Shown: in pieces, positions 38,099 through 50,769 of the stretch | Layout: every line of letters starts with the position of its first letter | Numbering within the stretch: the first letter of the stretch is position 1 | NCBI RefSeq assembly: GCF_037392515.1 | Contig: NC_090290.1 | Coordinates: 31,455,753-31,519,752 of the forward strand | Direction: 5' to 3' | Length of the DNA stretch: 64,000 nt | From: Haliotis asinina | Lineage: Eukaryota > Mollusca > Gastropoda > Lepetellida > Haliotidae | The notes under the pieces: model-generated | The model's input: only the letters and a program-made list of their open reading frames with translations | Database searches by the model: none | Told to the model about the DNA's origin: nothing | Made by a program: the position numbers and the translations under genes

Positions 38099-38534
38099 AT
38101 GCGATGTTTAATGCGAAATAATTTTCAAAAATAATATTTGTCACCGGTCGTCATCTTGCACGATACGTCCAATAAGTTCCATGATTTACATATATGTGGC
38201 GATGTTGTTGCTTATCACTTTTAGCATAGTATTATTGTACCACAGAAAATTGTATGGTAGTTTTCTGTTATGAGGACGGTATCCATTGTTGTAATATGAT
38301 TGTCTTCGGTTACGTGCCTCATTTTCCCCAGTCATGCAGCTTATAGCAGAAAAAAGCAACAAAAAAAAGAGCATAAAATCACTTCTTATAACTGTGAAAA
38401 TACTCCTTGCAAGGTTACTGTAATAATATTATCGATGATTAGAGCTTTCCATTCTCTTTGTCTGATTATGTAAAACTGAAATATAAAAGAGACAGGTGAA
38501 AGGATATTATGGCGTCTTGCAAATGGATCAAAAT

Positions 38535-38541
38535 AGTGTGT

Positions 38542-38572
<31 letters not shown>

Positions 38573-38574
38573 GG
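38535..38574 (+). repeat. TG microsatellite followed by a poly-G tract
   Basis: About eleven TG units, then about 19 G in a row. Such G runs are prone to assembly error. Confidence 0.9.
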
Positions 38575-39022
38575 TTTAGTCTCCTTCGTGGTCTTATCGT
38601 AAATTCTTATTTTTATTTTATTTATTAAATAAGCTGAAATTGTATTTTTTGAATAATGTAATAAATACGTTTGTTATTTATCAACAGTTGGATTAAACAT
38701 CAAAGTTTTAAATGTGTACGAGGTAAGCTTCTATCATATTACAAGGCTATGTTTCTCAAGTTCCAATTATTTTTTCATTATTCTGTCTAATATAAAGAAA
38801 GTGTACATGTACTTTACCTAATACAGAGTGACTTTCGCCCATCTTGACTGTTCTGTAAAATTATTTCCTTATAAGAAAGTGCACAAAATGCCATTCAAGA
38901 AATAGGTTAACAATACTTATATTCAAATAGGTTTGTGATTAAATCTTTCTTCAGTAATAAAGATGTGTACACTAGCTCAGATTCTTTAAATCATTTGAAA
39001 TTCAGCATCCTTTGATGGTCAA

Positions 39023-39271
39023 AGAGTGAGTGAGTTTAGTTTTACGCCGCGCTCCAGCATTCCAACATTCCAGCTATATGGCGGCGGTCTGTAAATAATC
39101 GAGTCTGGACCAGACAATCCAGTGATCAACAACATCAACATCGATCTGCACAAATTGGGAACCAATGACATGTGTCAACCAAGTCAGCTAGTCTGACCAC
39201 CCGATCCCGTAAGTCGCCTCTTTACGGCAAGCATGAGTTGCTGAAGGGCCTGTTGTATCCCGGACCTTCGG
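39023..39271 (+). repeat. Abalone-type SINE, copy D
   Basis: Near full length, with a small insertion early on (CGCGCTCCAGCATTCC) and a damaged end. The flanking 38099-39022 and 39272-40706 have no supportable gene. Near 39912 an imperfect hairpin GGCGGATCCGCGGGG / GGATCCGCC resembles the CAGTGGCGGATCC ends of some hAT-like elements. Confidence 0.85.
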
Positions 39272-40706
39272 TCAGTAATTTTTGGAACGGCTAGTGACAT
39301 ATAAAATCCACCAGCCAAGAGAACCAGTTACAAGTTTTAGTGAGTGTCGACCCCGGATGTTTTAAAATAAAACTATAAACAGAAGAATGTTCAGGCTTTC
39401 CTTCTTCTAACTTTGAAAGTAGCTGTGATTCAATTTGAGAGTAAAAGAATATTAAAATGTGGCCAGATTTTAATAACCCTTCTTTCAAAATATATCGCAG
39501 TACACAGAAGAATGTGTCTTAATATATCGCAATACGAAATTTGGGGCAATACATGGCGGCGGGTTATGCGTTTGAACGCGAGACACATATAGCAGTAGAG
39601 CAACCATATTCCCATGTGTGCTCACCTGCAACTTGGCCATGGCACATTTCAACCACGCGTGTAGTAAGTAACACTAGTACTAACTTAAGTGTGTTCAAGA
39701 AATTGTCTTTGAGCGTTCGACTAAAACCGTAATAAAACCGAATTTTTGGCCTACGTAGAAAGATGCTTTACAAGTACATGCAGATGCATTGTGTTTTTGC
39801 TTGTGTGTGCGCGAGTGTGTCTGTGTGTTGGTAACGTATGGCGAAATGCAAACACAGGCCAGGGATGATACAACTGAAGGTAACGCCAAGGCATAAACAC
39901 TGGGGCAGTGGCGGATCCGCGGGGTTGGATCCGCCTATGGGAGGAGCCAACTTGACATAGTGATATTGCCCGCGGGGGTCATGACATAAGATGAGACAAT
40001 CAAGATGTCCACTTACTTTATGTTTGTTCGAAACCAGCTAACAGATAACAACATATATGCTTGACAGTGTGGGCAAATACAGACCCCGCTTGTTCCACTG
40101 GAAATGTCTGTCACGTCGCACGGAGAGCACGTGCTAGGCGTGGTGGTGCGTTGCCATGCGCCACATATTAGTGGTCTGTTTATAACATTAAAAGCAAATA
40201 TATGTGATATTTACACAGTAATACTCGTATGTATACTATGACTGAAAGCGTTAAGTGATTGGAGCTTGAGTAGAATCCCGAAAGAATAACCATCAGTACT
40301 GTCGGGCTGAATCGTCAATAAGGTTATTAGCTGCCTGTTTATCTTGTTCTGGGTACAGCACGTTTTTATACTGAACATGTATAATAACAAGATATTTCTA
40401 AATTGACGTTTTTGGATCATTAGTGGGTATTTGAGGGTATCTCTGACAGTGCCTGGACAAGTTCAGACAACATGTTCAGCGTCCTCTGATGTTGACGCAT
40501 GCGTCCCTCTACGGTACCCCAAACGTTCTTAGTGGTTATTAGGCTGGGGCTCGACGTTGATTATGGAACAGCTTTACCAGAAATTATTGAGAATTTAAAG
40601 ACTGCAAATTTTTAATTTTGTTTTCGCTCAATACTCACGTATTAAATGTGAATATTGGCAGAACATAACTCCAGATTCAAAGACAGTTGAACAGTTACAA
40701 TTTTGT

Positions 40707-41052
40707 CTAGTCACCATGGGCAGCAATGCAGGCTTCAATCCGGCGGGGCATACTACTGATCAAAGAAGTTAGAAAGTCGTGGTCCATGCTGTCCATATAG
40801 CGGACCAGCTCCGCTTTCATTTCAGCAATATTTGTCAGATTCTTCTCACTGACACTTTCCTTCATACGTCCCCAAACATTTTGTATTGGATTTAGGTCAG
40901 GGCTATAGCTTGGTTAGTCTAATAATGTCATATTCTGGGTGCGAAACCAGGCCTGTGAATGCCTTTAACGAAGTTTTGGATCTTTGTCCTGCTGGAAAAT
41001 CCCAACATTTCCATAGAACACGTTGCGTTGCCCTTAACACAGATATGCCACC
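40707..41052 (-). pseudogene. Tc1/mariner transposase, C-terminal part
   Basis: The minus strand ends at a TAG at 40707-40709 and encodes, in order, FQQDKDPKLR (second catalytic region), then SYSPDLNPIQNVWGRMK with the third catalytic residue region, and a C-terminal helix ending IEACIAAHGD. Two internal stops are present. It is cut off at 41052 exactly where the SINE begins, so the SINE probably inserted into or recombined with the transposon. Confidence 0.8.
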
Positions 41053-41311
41053 GAAGGTCCCGGGGTAGAATAGGCCTTCAGCAACCCATTCTTGCCATAA
41101 AAGGTGGCTATGCTTCTCTTAAGAGGCGACTTACGGGATCGGGTGGTCAGGCTCACTGACTTGGTTGACACATGTCATTGGTTCCCAATTGTGCAGATCG
41201 ATGTTGATGTTGTTGATCACTGGAATGTCTGGTCCAGACTCGATTATTTACAGACCGCCGCCATATAGTTGGAATATTGCTGAGTGTGGCGTAAAACTAA
41301 ACTCACTCACT
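41053..41311 (-). repeat. Abalone-type SINE, copy E (minus strand)
   Basis: Reverse complement of copies A-D, complete from the CCCGGGACCTTC end to the GAGTGAGTGAG head. It abuts the Tc1/mariner fragment. Confidence 0.85.
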
Positions 41312-41426
41312 CCAATATGCCTCTCGTGGCAAGCATGGGTTGCTGGAGACTTACACTACACGGGTCTGTTATATTTGGGAGTATACTTAATTACTCATCA
41401 AAGGGAGGCATGGGCGGATCCAGCCT

Positions 41427-41552
<126 letters not shown>

Positions 41553-42567
41553 AAGGGGGGGGGGAGTTGGTTAAAAATCAGAACATGACTTCATGTTAAC
41601 TTTATCATGGGCGGATCCAGCCTTTTGAAAAAGGGGGGCGGGGTTGCAACGAAGTCAGTCATCTAATCTACTCAGGCATCGCGGCGTCCACAAAACTCGA
41701 CAAAGTACCTTTTGACAAGTGTTAATTGAGAAAGTGTAATCCCAAATATAGCATATGTTCAATCTGGCTACTTTCTAGGTGGTTGTGTGTATTCACGGCT
41801 TGAATTGTAAGAGTCATTTCAGTCCATCACTTTGTCTCTTAAACACCCGCCAAGTATTCGTGAATGATCGTACCAAGCCGCATCGTTCATCTTAACAAAA
41901 AAAAACCCCACGGGAACAGACGAAACACATCAAGTAAGAAATAAAAGAATCAAGTTATGATATACTAAAACTTTGGGAAAGCTCTGGCGATGCTTTGGGT
42001 GTTGTGAACTTTATCAAATCACTTTCGAGAAGTCGCTTTGTGAAGACGTTCTTTGGAATGTTTGTAGATCCATGCTTAATTGTAACCGAAAATAAGTGAA
42101 CTGCATGTAGACATCTGGGTGATGATGCTCCACTACTGTTTGACATTAAGGGAAAATTGTCTGTCCTCCCTTTTGTCATACTGCCTTGTGAACTGTATCC
42201 TGTTACTCTGATTGTCATGTCTTATTCTTGGATTTTTACATTTTACAATAAGGGAATCCGATGTACATATACTGCTTTCTCGGTAAAACGCAGACATTTT
42301 CTTTCATGTTTGACAGGTCTGGTGGTCTTGATGGGTTGCCTTCCATAGTTTACACTCTAGTTTTATACATGCTACTATCAGACGTTCTTATATAAATATG
42401 TCACTAATGAACACATCCATAGAGTGCGTCCACGCGTCTTTAGCACCCAAGTAAAACAGATGCACAGTGTGAAGCAGTGCAAGTCTCAATTTGATGCATC
42501 CTGTAACGCTCTGTAAAATATAATAATTGGAATCGGTAACTGAAATGAAAGTGGCCAAATGCAACAT

Positions 42568-42668
42568 ATATCATATTTGGGATTTCACTTTCTTACTAAA
42601 GTACAAATTAGTAAAGTACAAATGTGTACTTTACTAAGAAAGTAAAATCCCAAATATGACCTATGTTG
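42568..42668. repeat. Palindromic MITE
   Basis: CATATTTGGGATTTCACTTT, then CTTACTAAAGTACA, is followed by its near-exact reverse complement TGTACTTTACTAAG, then AAAGTAAAATCCCAAATATG. It is a hairpin of about 45-bp arms with almost no loop. Related half-sites occur at 41735-41760 and in the tails of the tRNA-like SINEs. Confidence 0.75.
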
Positions 42669-43041
42669 CGTTGACTGAAATGTAAAAAAATAAGAATGAC
42701 ACATATCCCTTTAGAAAAGAGCTACAGCTCGGAACACTGGAAGCGATTGTCATTGAAACATCCATGAATTATTTTACAATTACAATTCGATATTTCAGTA
42801 CAGTTTTAAAACGTTTCCCAAAGCGTTTCTGGGATAATAATTTTCTGAAAACGTTTTGAAACGTTGTAATCAAAAGCGTAGGTAAAATTCAGAAAAGAGG
42901 ATATCCAGAACATAGCAAGAAAGGTTTTCTGGAATGTATTCATATTAATAAATTAAATTAAAGTCGAGAGTGGACGCGTCAGTTTCATGATAAATCATCT
43001 TCAAAGGGAGGCAACTTGCCTCGCACATCATTCTTGCGATA

Positions 43042-43320
43042 ATGGCTGACTTAACTGGGAAAGGGATGTTTTCTGCCAAAACCGTATGCATTGTCACCGG
43101 TGCTAGCAGAGGTATCGGAAGAAGTATCACTGTCAACTTTGCATCTAAATTTCCACCAGGATCCCTAGTCATAGCGTTATCGAGAGATGTGGAACAGCTG
43201 GCAGTCACCAAGACTTTGTCAACGAAAGCAAACCCCGCTGTCACAATCGTCACCCATGTTTTTGACCAGGGGACGCTTGATCAACATGTGTACGAAACAT
43301 TACTGAAAGACTCCCTCCAG
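43042..43320 (+). CDS. SPR: Sepiapterin reductase-like, first exon (partial)
   Basis: A short-chain dehydrogenase that makes tetrahydrobiopterin from its pyruvoyl precursor with NADPH. The exon encodes 93 residues in phase 0: an ATG start, the nucleotide-binding VCIVTGASRGIGRSI (TGxxxGxG pattern), then GSLVIALSRD. It ends at CTCCAG, with a donor GTAGGT at 43321. Sequence and layout fit sepiapterin reductase better than other short-chain dehydrogenases. I find no following exon, with the NNAG and YxxxK motifs, in the rest of the window. It is therefore either the start of a gene with a very long intron or an orphan exon left by rearrangement. Confidence 0.7.
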
Positions 43321-43353
43321 GTAGGTGGGCATCTAGTAATTTACATGTGTTAG

Positions 43354-44113
43354 ATTTCAAATAAAGGTGGCCAAATCTCTCGCGTAATCAATATTCGCGC
43401 ACCTAACACGCTTCGGCGCGGCAAGACATGTCTTGACTGTATAGGACCGCATCGCGGCTCTCAGCTAGGCATGCGGAATTTACAAGACACATGAAAATCA
43501 AGAAATGTAAAACTATCATCAATATCAAATGTTTATGAAAACACGCGTTTCAGCATTGGACACATCGCGATCGTAGCTGGACGAAGCCATCATCCACACG
43601 ACAGTATCAAGGTCACTTACGCGCAACAACATCGTGATACCCTCGTCTGTCGTACAGACCTTGAAGTATATATAATAGATCCAAGAAAGCCCACGCAAGT
43701 CTAGAAAATGTGGCAAGTCTAGTCTCAGGGCTCCATTTCATTATATTTTTTTAACTATGAACATTTTTTTTGGTGAAATATGTTCATTTCAGAGACTAGC
43801 TGTTAGTCTTAGGTGTACCCCAACTTTGCCAGCAACTGGCAGGATATTACCAGGGATTAGAAGACACACATGAATGAGCATGCAGGGCAAGTTGTTCCCA
43901 GTGCAATATGGTCCGGGTTAATTAGGCTACCACAAAACTGACGCTGTGACTTTATTCGTGAATTTATTTCCATATGAGTATTATCATCACCTTGATATCA
44001 TAAACAATCTCAAAACATGTCAACATAATTACCATAAGGCAATGTTAACACCATCATATCACCTCAGTAACATAAATTATTTCATAACATCGCATTATAT
44101 GTATTGTATCATA
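43354..44113. other. No gene seen
   Basis: GC-rich start, then AT-rich with many CATATCATC-type strings at 43980-44110. No exon resembling the rest of the reductase. Confidence 0.3.
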
Positions 44114-47100
44114 TTATATCCCATACATCACTCTACATAATCCCACATGGTGAGACACTATCTCTGTAAACAAGACAGCATCTTGCAGCAGTCTCTTTTC
44201 GTGTTCTTCAAGCTGACAATACTTCTTCTTAGGTCTCACACAACTACCACCCTGCCATTGCATCAATGTTATTTCAGTATAGTTCTGTTCTGACTTTATC
44301 AGATTGATGAATTTATACACATTTGAGTGGCAAGCAGCAAGTTTAGATAGCATGGAGTGCCACCCTTCCCCAGCTAACAAAAGTACGTTTTGAGGACGTT
44401 GTCTCAACGTTACGTTTACGTCCCCAGAACGTCAGCATATAACGTCCCACTTACGTCTTTTTTGTGGAGTCGAAAACACGTCCTCACAACGTTATTTTCT
44501 ACGTTCATACGACCCAAAAATAACGTCCCCGCGACGTTATAAACATAACGTTGTCACAACGTTATTTTCTACGTTCATACGACCCAAAAATAACGTCCTC
44601 GTGACGTCATAAACATAACGTTGTAATAACGTTATTTATAGTTGTTTTGGGTATATACGTACTCAGAACGAACAGTAGTCTGAGGATAAAATATTTGTAT
44701 TAGGTTTCTGGGTTGTTGTCACCATGATCATAACACTATCCAGGGCTAAAAGTCATAGTTTCCGTTGTTTTTATTAGATTTAAATTACGAATGCTGAAAA
44801 AAGGTAAAGTGATCAACAGTTCGAAAACTCATTTCGGCAATTATGAATGTGTTTTTTGCATTTTTCGAAACAGTCTACTTTGAGCCCTGGTAACAAATAA
44901 CAGAGATTCTTCTTTTGTTTACACTGAACCATTTATTCCAGTATAATACATTGCTTAGAAACGTTTCATTCTAGACTTGCACTTCCTCATCTTTCCCAGC
45001 GGCAGCGTGCATCTGAAAAAAAGAGAATAGTTTATCTTTAAGACCTAATATTATTCAAAAGCACATGATTAGAACATGCCGTTACATTTTTAACACCCTG
45101 AATGCCGAGGGGTCTTTTTTGTTGTCTGCATACGGCTATAAAATTACACAGAAAATGTACAAATCATGTTCATTAATATTATCAGTTTTACTTATAACTT
45201 TGAATTAAATTGCAGTTTATTGGCCTGTTCATATGAAACTGCAGTGTGTGTCCCAGCATACTGAATATTGTACATCACAGGAACTGAAGCACATGTTGCA
45301 GTAATGGCTACGTGTGATCCTCTAACAGTTGTGTAGAGGCGTAAACTGTGATAGATCCTATAGTACACTACTGAGTCAATTTCCCGTGTAAATATTCAAA
45401 CAATCAAAAACTTTCAATGAATGAAAACGCATACCCTATATCCACATATGATATGATGATGATGAACAAGGATATATCAAGATACTGAAATTAGTTTCAT
45501 GAAAAAGTATCTGAACGAAAAATATAAATCACAAAAATCACTGCTGAAAGTGCAGTCGGAATGATATGGCCATTGTGTTTACTCTTCTTCAACCGAGCTT
45601 CACCTCCAAGAAATTGCCTAACATGTGCAACGATGTTTACGTGTGACATCACTATCGAGGGCCGATTTCTTTCAAAGTAGCGGCCTCGCTGACATGGGTA
45701 CACAGGATTTTGCGAGCACTGTTTCCTTGATTTAGGGATGTTTTGTACATGAAAGTGAGATGTAAGTAATCAGAATTATTCTGACTCTCCATGTATTTAT
45801 ATGTATTTATCGTTTGCATTGTAAATGACGGAAGAAGCCAGAAATGCCGATAATTACTGCTGTCGTTCAGCATGATTTTGCGTCAGTCATGGTGTCACGC
45901 TGCACTTACTCGACAGTTTTTTTTATGAATGATCAAATGATTGCATCGTATCTATTTTTAATTTTCTATTTCCTGCTACGATACTCTTCCCTTGAATATT
46001 CAAAGCGTATTGAGCCACTGTAAGCAATGATTAGACGGCTAGATGTCTGAAAATTTCCGAAAATGCTACGTGGTGTAAAATCGGATTTTTTTCATTTCAA
46101 AAAGATAACCACGTGGGTGGGTTGAGGGAGGGGAATGGTATTTCACACGGCAGAAATGTCCTCTTATCTAGACTTGCCTCTTTGAAGGATAGAATTACAT
46201 CCATGGGCCTAGCCATGGGCCTCCGTACCGTCTTGGAGCATGCGACAGTTATGCCTACGTTTAATAATACTTCTGTAACAACTAACGGTTTCAGATGTGG
46301 TATACTACATTCAATATGACTATATTTATGTAAATATTATTCAGACAAAGAGAAACACTCAAAGAATAAAATCGCTTACCCTGAATCAACGTACAATATG
46401 GTATGTAAACACTATTCAGTATCCAAAATGGCGGAATTTTTAAACGCACTTAGTGTTAGCATGTATTTTTGAAAACATCCCAGCCAATTCTAGGTTCATC
46501 GGCAAAGTTTCAGAATTATCATTGATGATTCCATGCAAAATTGATGTCAGTGATCATTAATATGTTATTTAGAAATTCAGAACTCCGAGTAATTATCCGA
46601 TTTTTAACAGTTCAAAAAATATATCAAATGACACTGTGAATTTCGGATGTGTAAAAAGTAGGACAAGTAAATAGATCTAATCAAGAGTCAGTTTCATTAT
46701 TTTTAATGAGTACATTCTGAATTAATACATATAATTTACTAATCTAAACAAAACAATAAACAAAATACTCACTGTTATGGCGATGAGCCCGTTTTAAAAG
46801 TGAGGAACAGACACAGAACCCTGTACACGTAGGACTGGCAGCCGCGCGAGAAGTGTGATGTCAGCGAGCGGGAAAGTGCTCGCACAGGCAATGACGTCAC
46901 ATGAAGAAGTCATGTGTAATGTGCCTCAATCTGGATCTTGTGGGTTAAAAGATCTAGAAGGAGACATGTTTCATAACTTCCCTGAAATGAGTGAAGTCAA
47001 GAGCACAACAACAAGTGTATAATATAATAATAAATTGTATGCAACAAAAATAAGGTAAATACTATGAATAAACGTCATTATATACTGAAGAGATAGATCT

Positions 47101-48830
47101 ATATGGTAATTTAAATAGAAAATATCACATGCTTCGATCCTGTTAAATATGATATTCCATCAAGTAAACTCCGGGATGAGGAGAATAAGATGTAACGATG
47201 TTCCAACGGGTCAGTGCTGGCAAGCCGTGGACAGAACGTCCTCCCAACGTTATGCGAACGTTGCACCTTGGTCTGAAATACACGCTGTTACGACGTCCTG
47301 GTTACGTAAACCGTAACGTTGTGACAACGTCTGTAAATGACATTCTTATAACCTTCAAACGTGAAGTTATCTATTTGCTTCAGTTGAACGCATTTAACAA
47401 AGCAAACAAAACAAATTTATTCAAAAGTTGTTCTAGATTCGATATCATCTTGATAAATAATTAGATGGTCAACTGCAAATACAAACGCCTTCTAACAGGT
47501 CAAGTAAACAAAATATATGAAACGAACGTCCTCACAACGTTACAAGTACGTTACACCAAAGTATGAAAAATACGTTGCAAGGACGTACGGAGAACGTAAT
47601 GTGTAACGTTGTGGCAAGGTTGTGATATGAAGTTATCCTAGGACGTTCTAATAACGTCCTAGTTACGTCATTTCCCGACGTAACCAAACCCTGACGTAAA
47701 CATAACGTTGTGGGAACGTCGCGTGTTAGCTGGGTCTGTCCTTGGACCGAGAGTGTCAAAGTGATTCGACATAAGTCGATCACCACCCTCCAAACACATT
47801 CTGCAAAATCTCTTACACCTGGAGTGTCCATATCACAGTCTTTGCGAGCGTAAAGCCAAACGTCACCAATGTCGCACAGTTGTAGAAGTGGATTGGGCTG
47901 CTGCACGTACTGCACAGCGGACTAGAGTTAGTCCAGAAGGCTGCTTGCAGGCCAAATCGTTGTGCACTTTTCCATATAGCTTGTCTGTAATGGAATATAC
48001 AACTCTTGATCTGGCATTGAAATTCTATGTGGATAGCATTCTGGACGGCGATCTCGAAGTTGGTGAAGACATGCTGGAGGACGACGTTCAGGGCGGTTGC
48101 TTTCTGTTGACAGATGTTGAACAGTCTCTGGTACGTAGTCTGCTTTTTCTCTGGCAGAAGAGCATATATATTAATGGAGACATCTTATCGTGGACAAAGG
48201 TGTGGATTGAGTAGATCTGATAATATAGACTCGGACACATGCTAAAGGTACCATCACAGAAGTAAACGACTGATGTGGCAAGATGGTGGATGTTATCTGG
48301 GGTGGAAAAGACGAGGAGCTAGTTGTCATCTTCAGCGTGTTGGAGGAAATTCTGGCCACTGGAAGTCTGCTGATAGATGTCAGGCAGGTCTATGTTCTGA
48401 CGCTGTTTGGGTAGAGGTGGAAGCTTCTTGGATCTGGCTTGGTATAGGCTTGAATCAACACTGTACAGAGTTGGCACTGTCTGAAAGTAAAGATAGATAC
48501 ATAGATAGTGTGTTGGGTATTTTATCCTTAATTTTGCTAAAATGTACAACATGTTATAATATACAATTTGGCTATAATATACTTACTGTTAACTTCTTCT
48601 TGATAGATACTTGGAACTGGTCTGTGATCAACCTTGACTAGTTCTCTTAAGTTGGCAAGGATGGCATCTGATTTCAGTTTTATGGGATCTGGGACACGGT
48701 TGTGGATGTTCCTGTAGTTGGTGATGAGATTGTTGGCAGTGATGATTGTTGCAGGACATCCAGCCTTACAACATTTCCAGTGCACAGTCTCTCATCTTCT
48801 GGATTTCGCTCGAAACTTATGTCCATCATA
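44114..48830 (-). pseudogene. FLYWCH zinc finger / MULE transposase gene, broken and split by an insertion
   Basis: The minus strand carries a transposase-derived gene. At 48830-48599 there is an FLYWCH-type finger (LYDGHKF, then HWKCCKAGCPATI, ending HNRVPDP) with a stop at 48792-48794. An intron with donor GTAAGT near 48594 and acceptor CTTTCAG near 48484 leads to TVPTLYSVDSSLY. Then come the MULE catalytic start (CDGTFSMCPSLYYQIY) and the block VFTNFEIAVQNAI with SCIFHYRQAIW, where the acidic triad and Cys/His of MULE enzymes lie. Frames break at about 48345 and 48160. At 47735 it is interrupted by the element at 44369-47734 and resumes at 44368 with GEGWHSMLSKLAACHSN, ending at 44114. Family assignment is from these motifs and is strong; the gene is dead. 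Confidence 0.82.
44369..47734. mobile_element. 3.4-kb DNA transposon with AACGTT-rich terminal inverted repeats
   Basis: The left end begins CCCAGCTAACA, and the right end read inward begins CCCAGCTAACA as well. Both continue with dense AACGT/ACGTT repeats (44395-44640 and 47195-47715), which base-pair within and between ends. The interior (44640-47180) is AT-rich with no transposase I can recognise, so it is non-autonomous. It sits inside the MULE gene. I cannot see a clean target-site duplication. A diverged inverted copy of its interior (about 45700-46590) lies at 51400-51990. Confidence 0.78.
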
Positions 48831-49628
48831 TAGTAAACTCTGGCCACCTCAAGAATTTGGGATGATTGTGTGCTGAACTAGTGTATTTGCATTTTTGCAA
48901 TGATTTAAAACCTCTTCCTTCTCTCTATTTATATGTCAATGAGATAAGTGATATGTGTCCAGTTTAAACATAACATCAATCATTAATTTAACCATGTTCT
49001 CGTATTAGTGTGAGTTCAGGTGAACTGTGTTCACCAGCTCTGCCCAGTGGTAAGGCGGTATACTCAGGGGTAACTAAGAATGCATCACCTGATGTTTTAA
49101 GAGATTAGCATGGTCCAGTGACCTGGAACCTGTATACAATACCTGCTGGCAAACTGGGGACATCTCCTTAAATGCAGACAGACAGTATGTGTGAGAAAAG
49201 ATGCATTTAAAAAAGTAAAAGTTCCAGTAGATCATGAATGAAAATTTAAAAAATATTCTAGATTCTACACCCATATGGAGACATTTACTGAATAAGCACA
49301 AGCCTAATGTTTCGTAATTCAGTAACTAAAATCATTTGATTTGATCTTAAAAAGTTATATTAATTGCTTGTACTTAGTAACTTTTCATGAAAATTTGTTG
49401 TAAAATTGTATTGATTGTGTCTGAAATGGGCTTCCACAGTTATGTTCACCCTTGTTTTAACAAGCTTCATGTCTAGCAAGAGAATTTAGAAAGTTTCATA
49501 AATACATCATTAGCATAGTGTTTTTGTATATGTTGAATGTGTGGAAGATATTTATCACAAACTAATGTTTAAGTGAATTTGATCTTCAGTAAAGCACAAT
49601 TTATAGTTTGAACATTTAATTTGATCAG
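48831..49628. other. No gene seen
   Basis: AT-rich. The 75-codon minus frame at 49074-49301 has no recognisable motif. Confidence 0.3.
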
Positions 49629-49630
49629 TA

Positions 49631-50769
49631 CAGTTGTGCCGCGTTTATCCGAACCTCAGATATGCGGTAAACTTGCCTTCTAAACAAAAAGTCCTTAAAA
49701 CGAATTCACAGTCTAAGTAAACTTAGTCTCAGTGTATTTCGTTACACTCCACCACTGAGTCTAACAAAACCTAGTAGGAGGTCGCGTCAGGTAACCTTTG
49801 AGCGACAAATGGCTGTCCAATCAAACTCGAGATGGTTAAATAGATTTAACCAATCATACAACGGCTACTATTTAGTGATTGGAGGGACTTTCAAAATATT
49901 CAAGTCACTGACACAGATATCTCCACAAACAAAAATCCGCATATATCACAGTTATTTGACCTGCAGTGTATACGCGTTGGGGTTTCTGTTGACATGGTTA
50001 CCATTAGCTAATATTTCCGCAAGTTAACATCCTTGAATATTGCCAAAAACGCTGTTTTCAGCGACAGTTTACTCACCGTTGTCATGGTTGTATTTACGCC
50101 ATGTTCATCACCCGGAAGCAAACGTACGTTAACTAAATCATTTGGGTACGAACCTTTTCGAGATAAAAGGTTCAAAAGGTATGTGCGAATGTGCACTTTC
50201 GCAATTTGGTAAGCTGTGTTCTGATTGGTCAGTCTCAAAGGTTACCTGACGCAACCTCCCATAAGGTTTTGTTAGACTCAGTAGTGGAGTGTAACGAAAA
50301 GTACTGAGGATAAGTTTACTTAGACTGAACGAATTCACAACGTTGTAAAATTACTCACCCATCCGGAAATCCGGTTTCTGTAACCATATGGTCATTTTCT
50401 TATACAAAACACTAAATTATGTGCATTTTTTGTCTTGTATATCCGGATGGCTGAGCACCTGTATGTTTACACACACGATTACAGGGGTTTTTGCGTGCTG
50501 TAACATGAAAGAAGTCGGCAGTCTTTGAAGTGTGAGAAGATTAACTACCTCTGAGTAGCAAGGTGACACTGAATTAATTTTGAGGATGATGGATGATCAA
50601 GCAAGCCTGGACAGCTGTGAGCGAAAAGACAATTGCTAACAGCTTTCGTCATGTGGATATTATCCAATCAAATGAGTACGTATGGCCCGTGGTTCAGATA
50701 TCCAAAAATTCGCTTATCAGGACAATTTAAAATAAAAACTTGAGTGTTCCGATAAACAGGGCACGACTG
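49631..50769. mobile_element. Pogo/Tigger-like element remnant
   Basis: Left end CAGTTGTGCCGCGTTTATCC and right end, read inward, CAGTCGTGCCCTGTTTATCG are inverted repeats. Each is flanked by TA (49629-49630 and 50770-50771), the target duplication of this superfamily. At 50598-50655 a plus-strand stretch, IKQAWTAVSEKTIANSFRHV, fits the end of a pogo-type transposase (Trp...Val...Thr-Ile...Cys/Ser-Phe). Most of the gene is gone, and a second element is nested at 49710-50327. Confidence 0.75.
49710..50327. mobile_element. Nested MITE with about 115-bp inverted ends and an 11-bp target duplication
   Basis: Both ends, read inward, begin AGTCTAAGTAAACTTA and stay alike through TTCGTTACACTCCAC, ACTGAGTCTAACAAAACC and GCGTCAGGTAACCTTTGAG. 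AACGAATTCAC occurs on each side (49699-49709 and 50328-50338). Long inverted ends plus a 9-11-bp duplication are the mark of Mutator-like (MULE) elements. It inserted into the pogo-like element, so it is younger. Confidence 0.82.
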
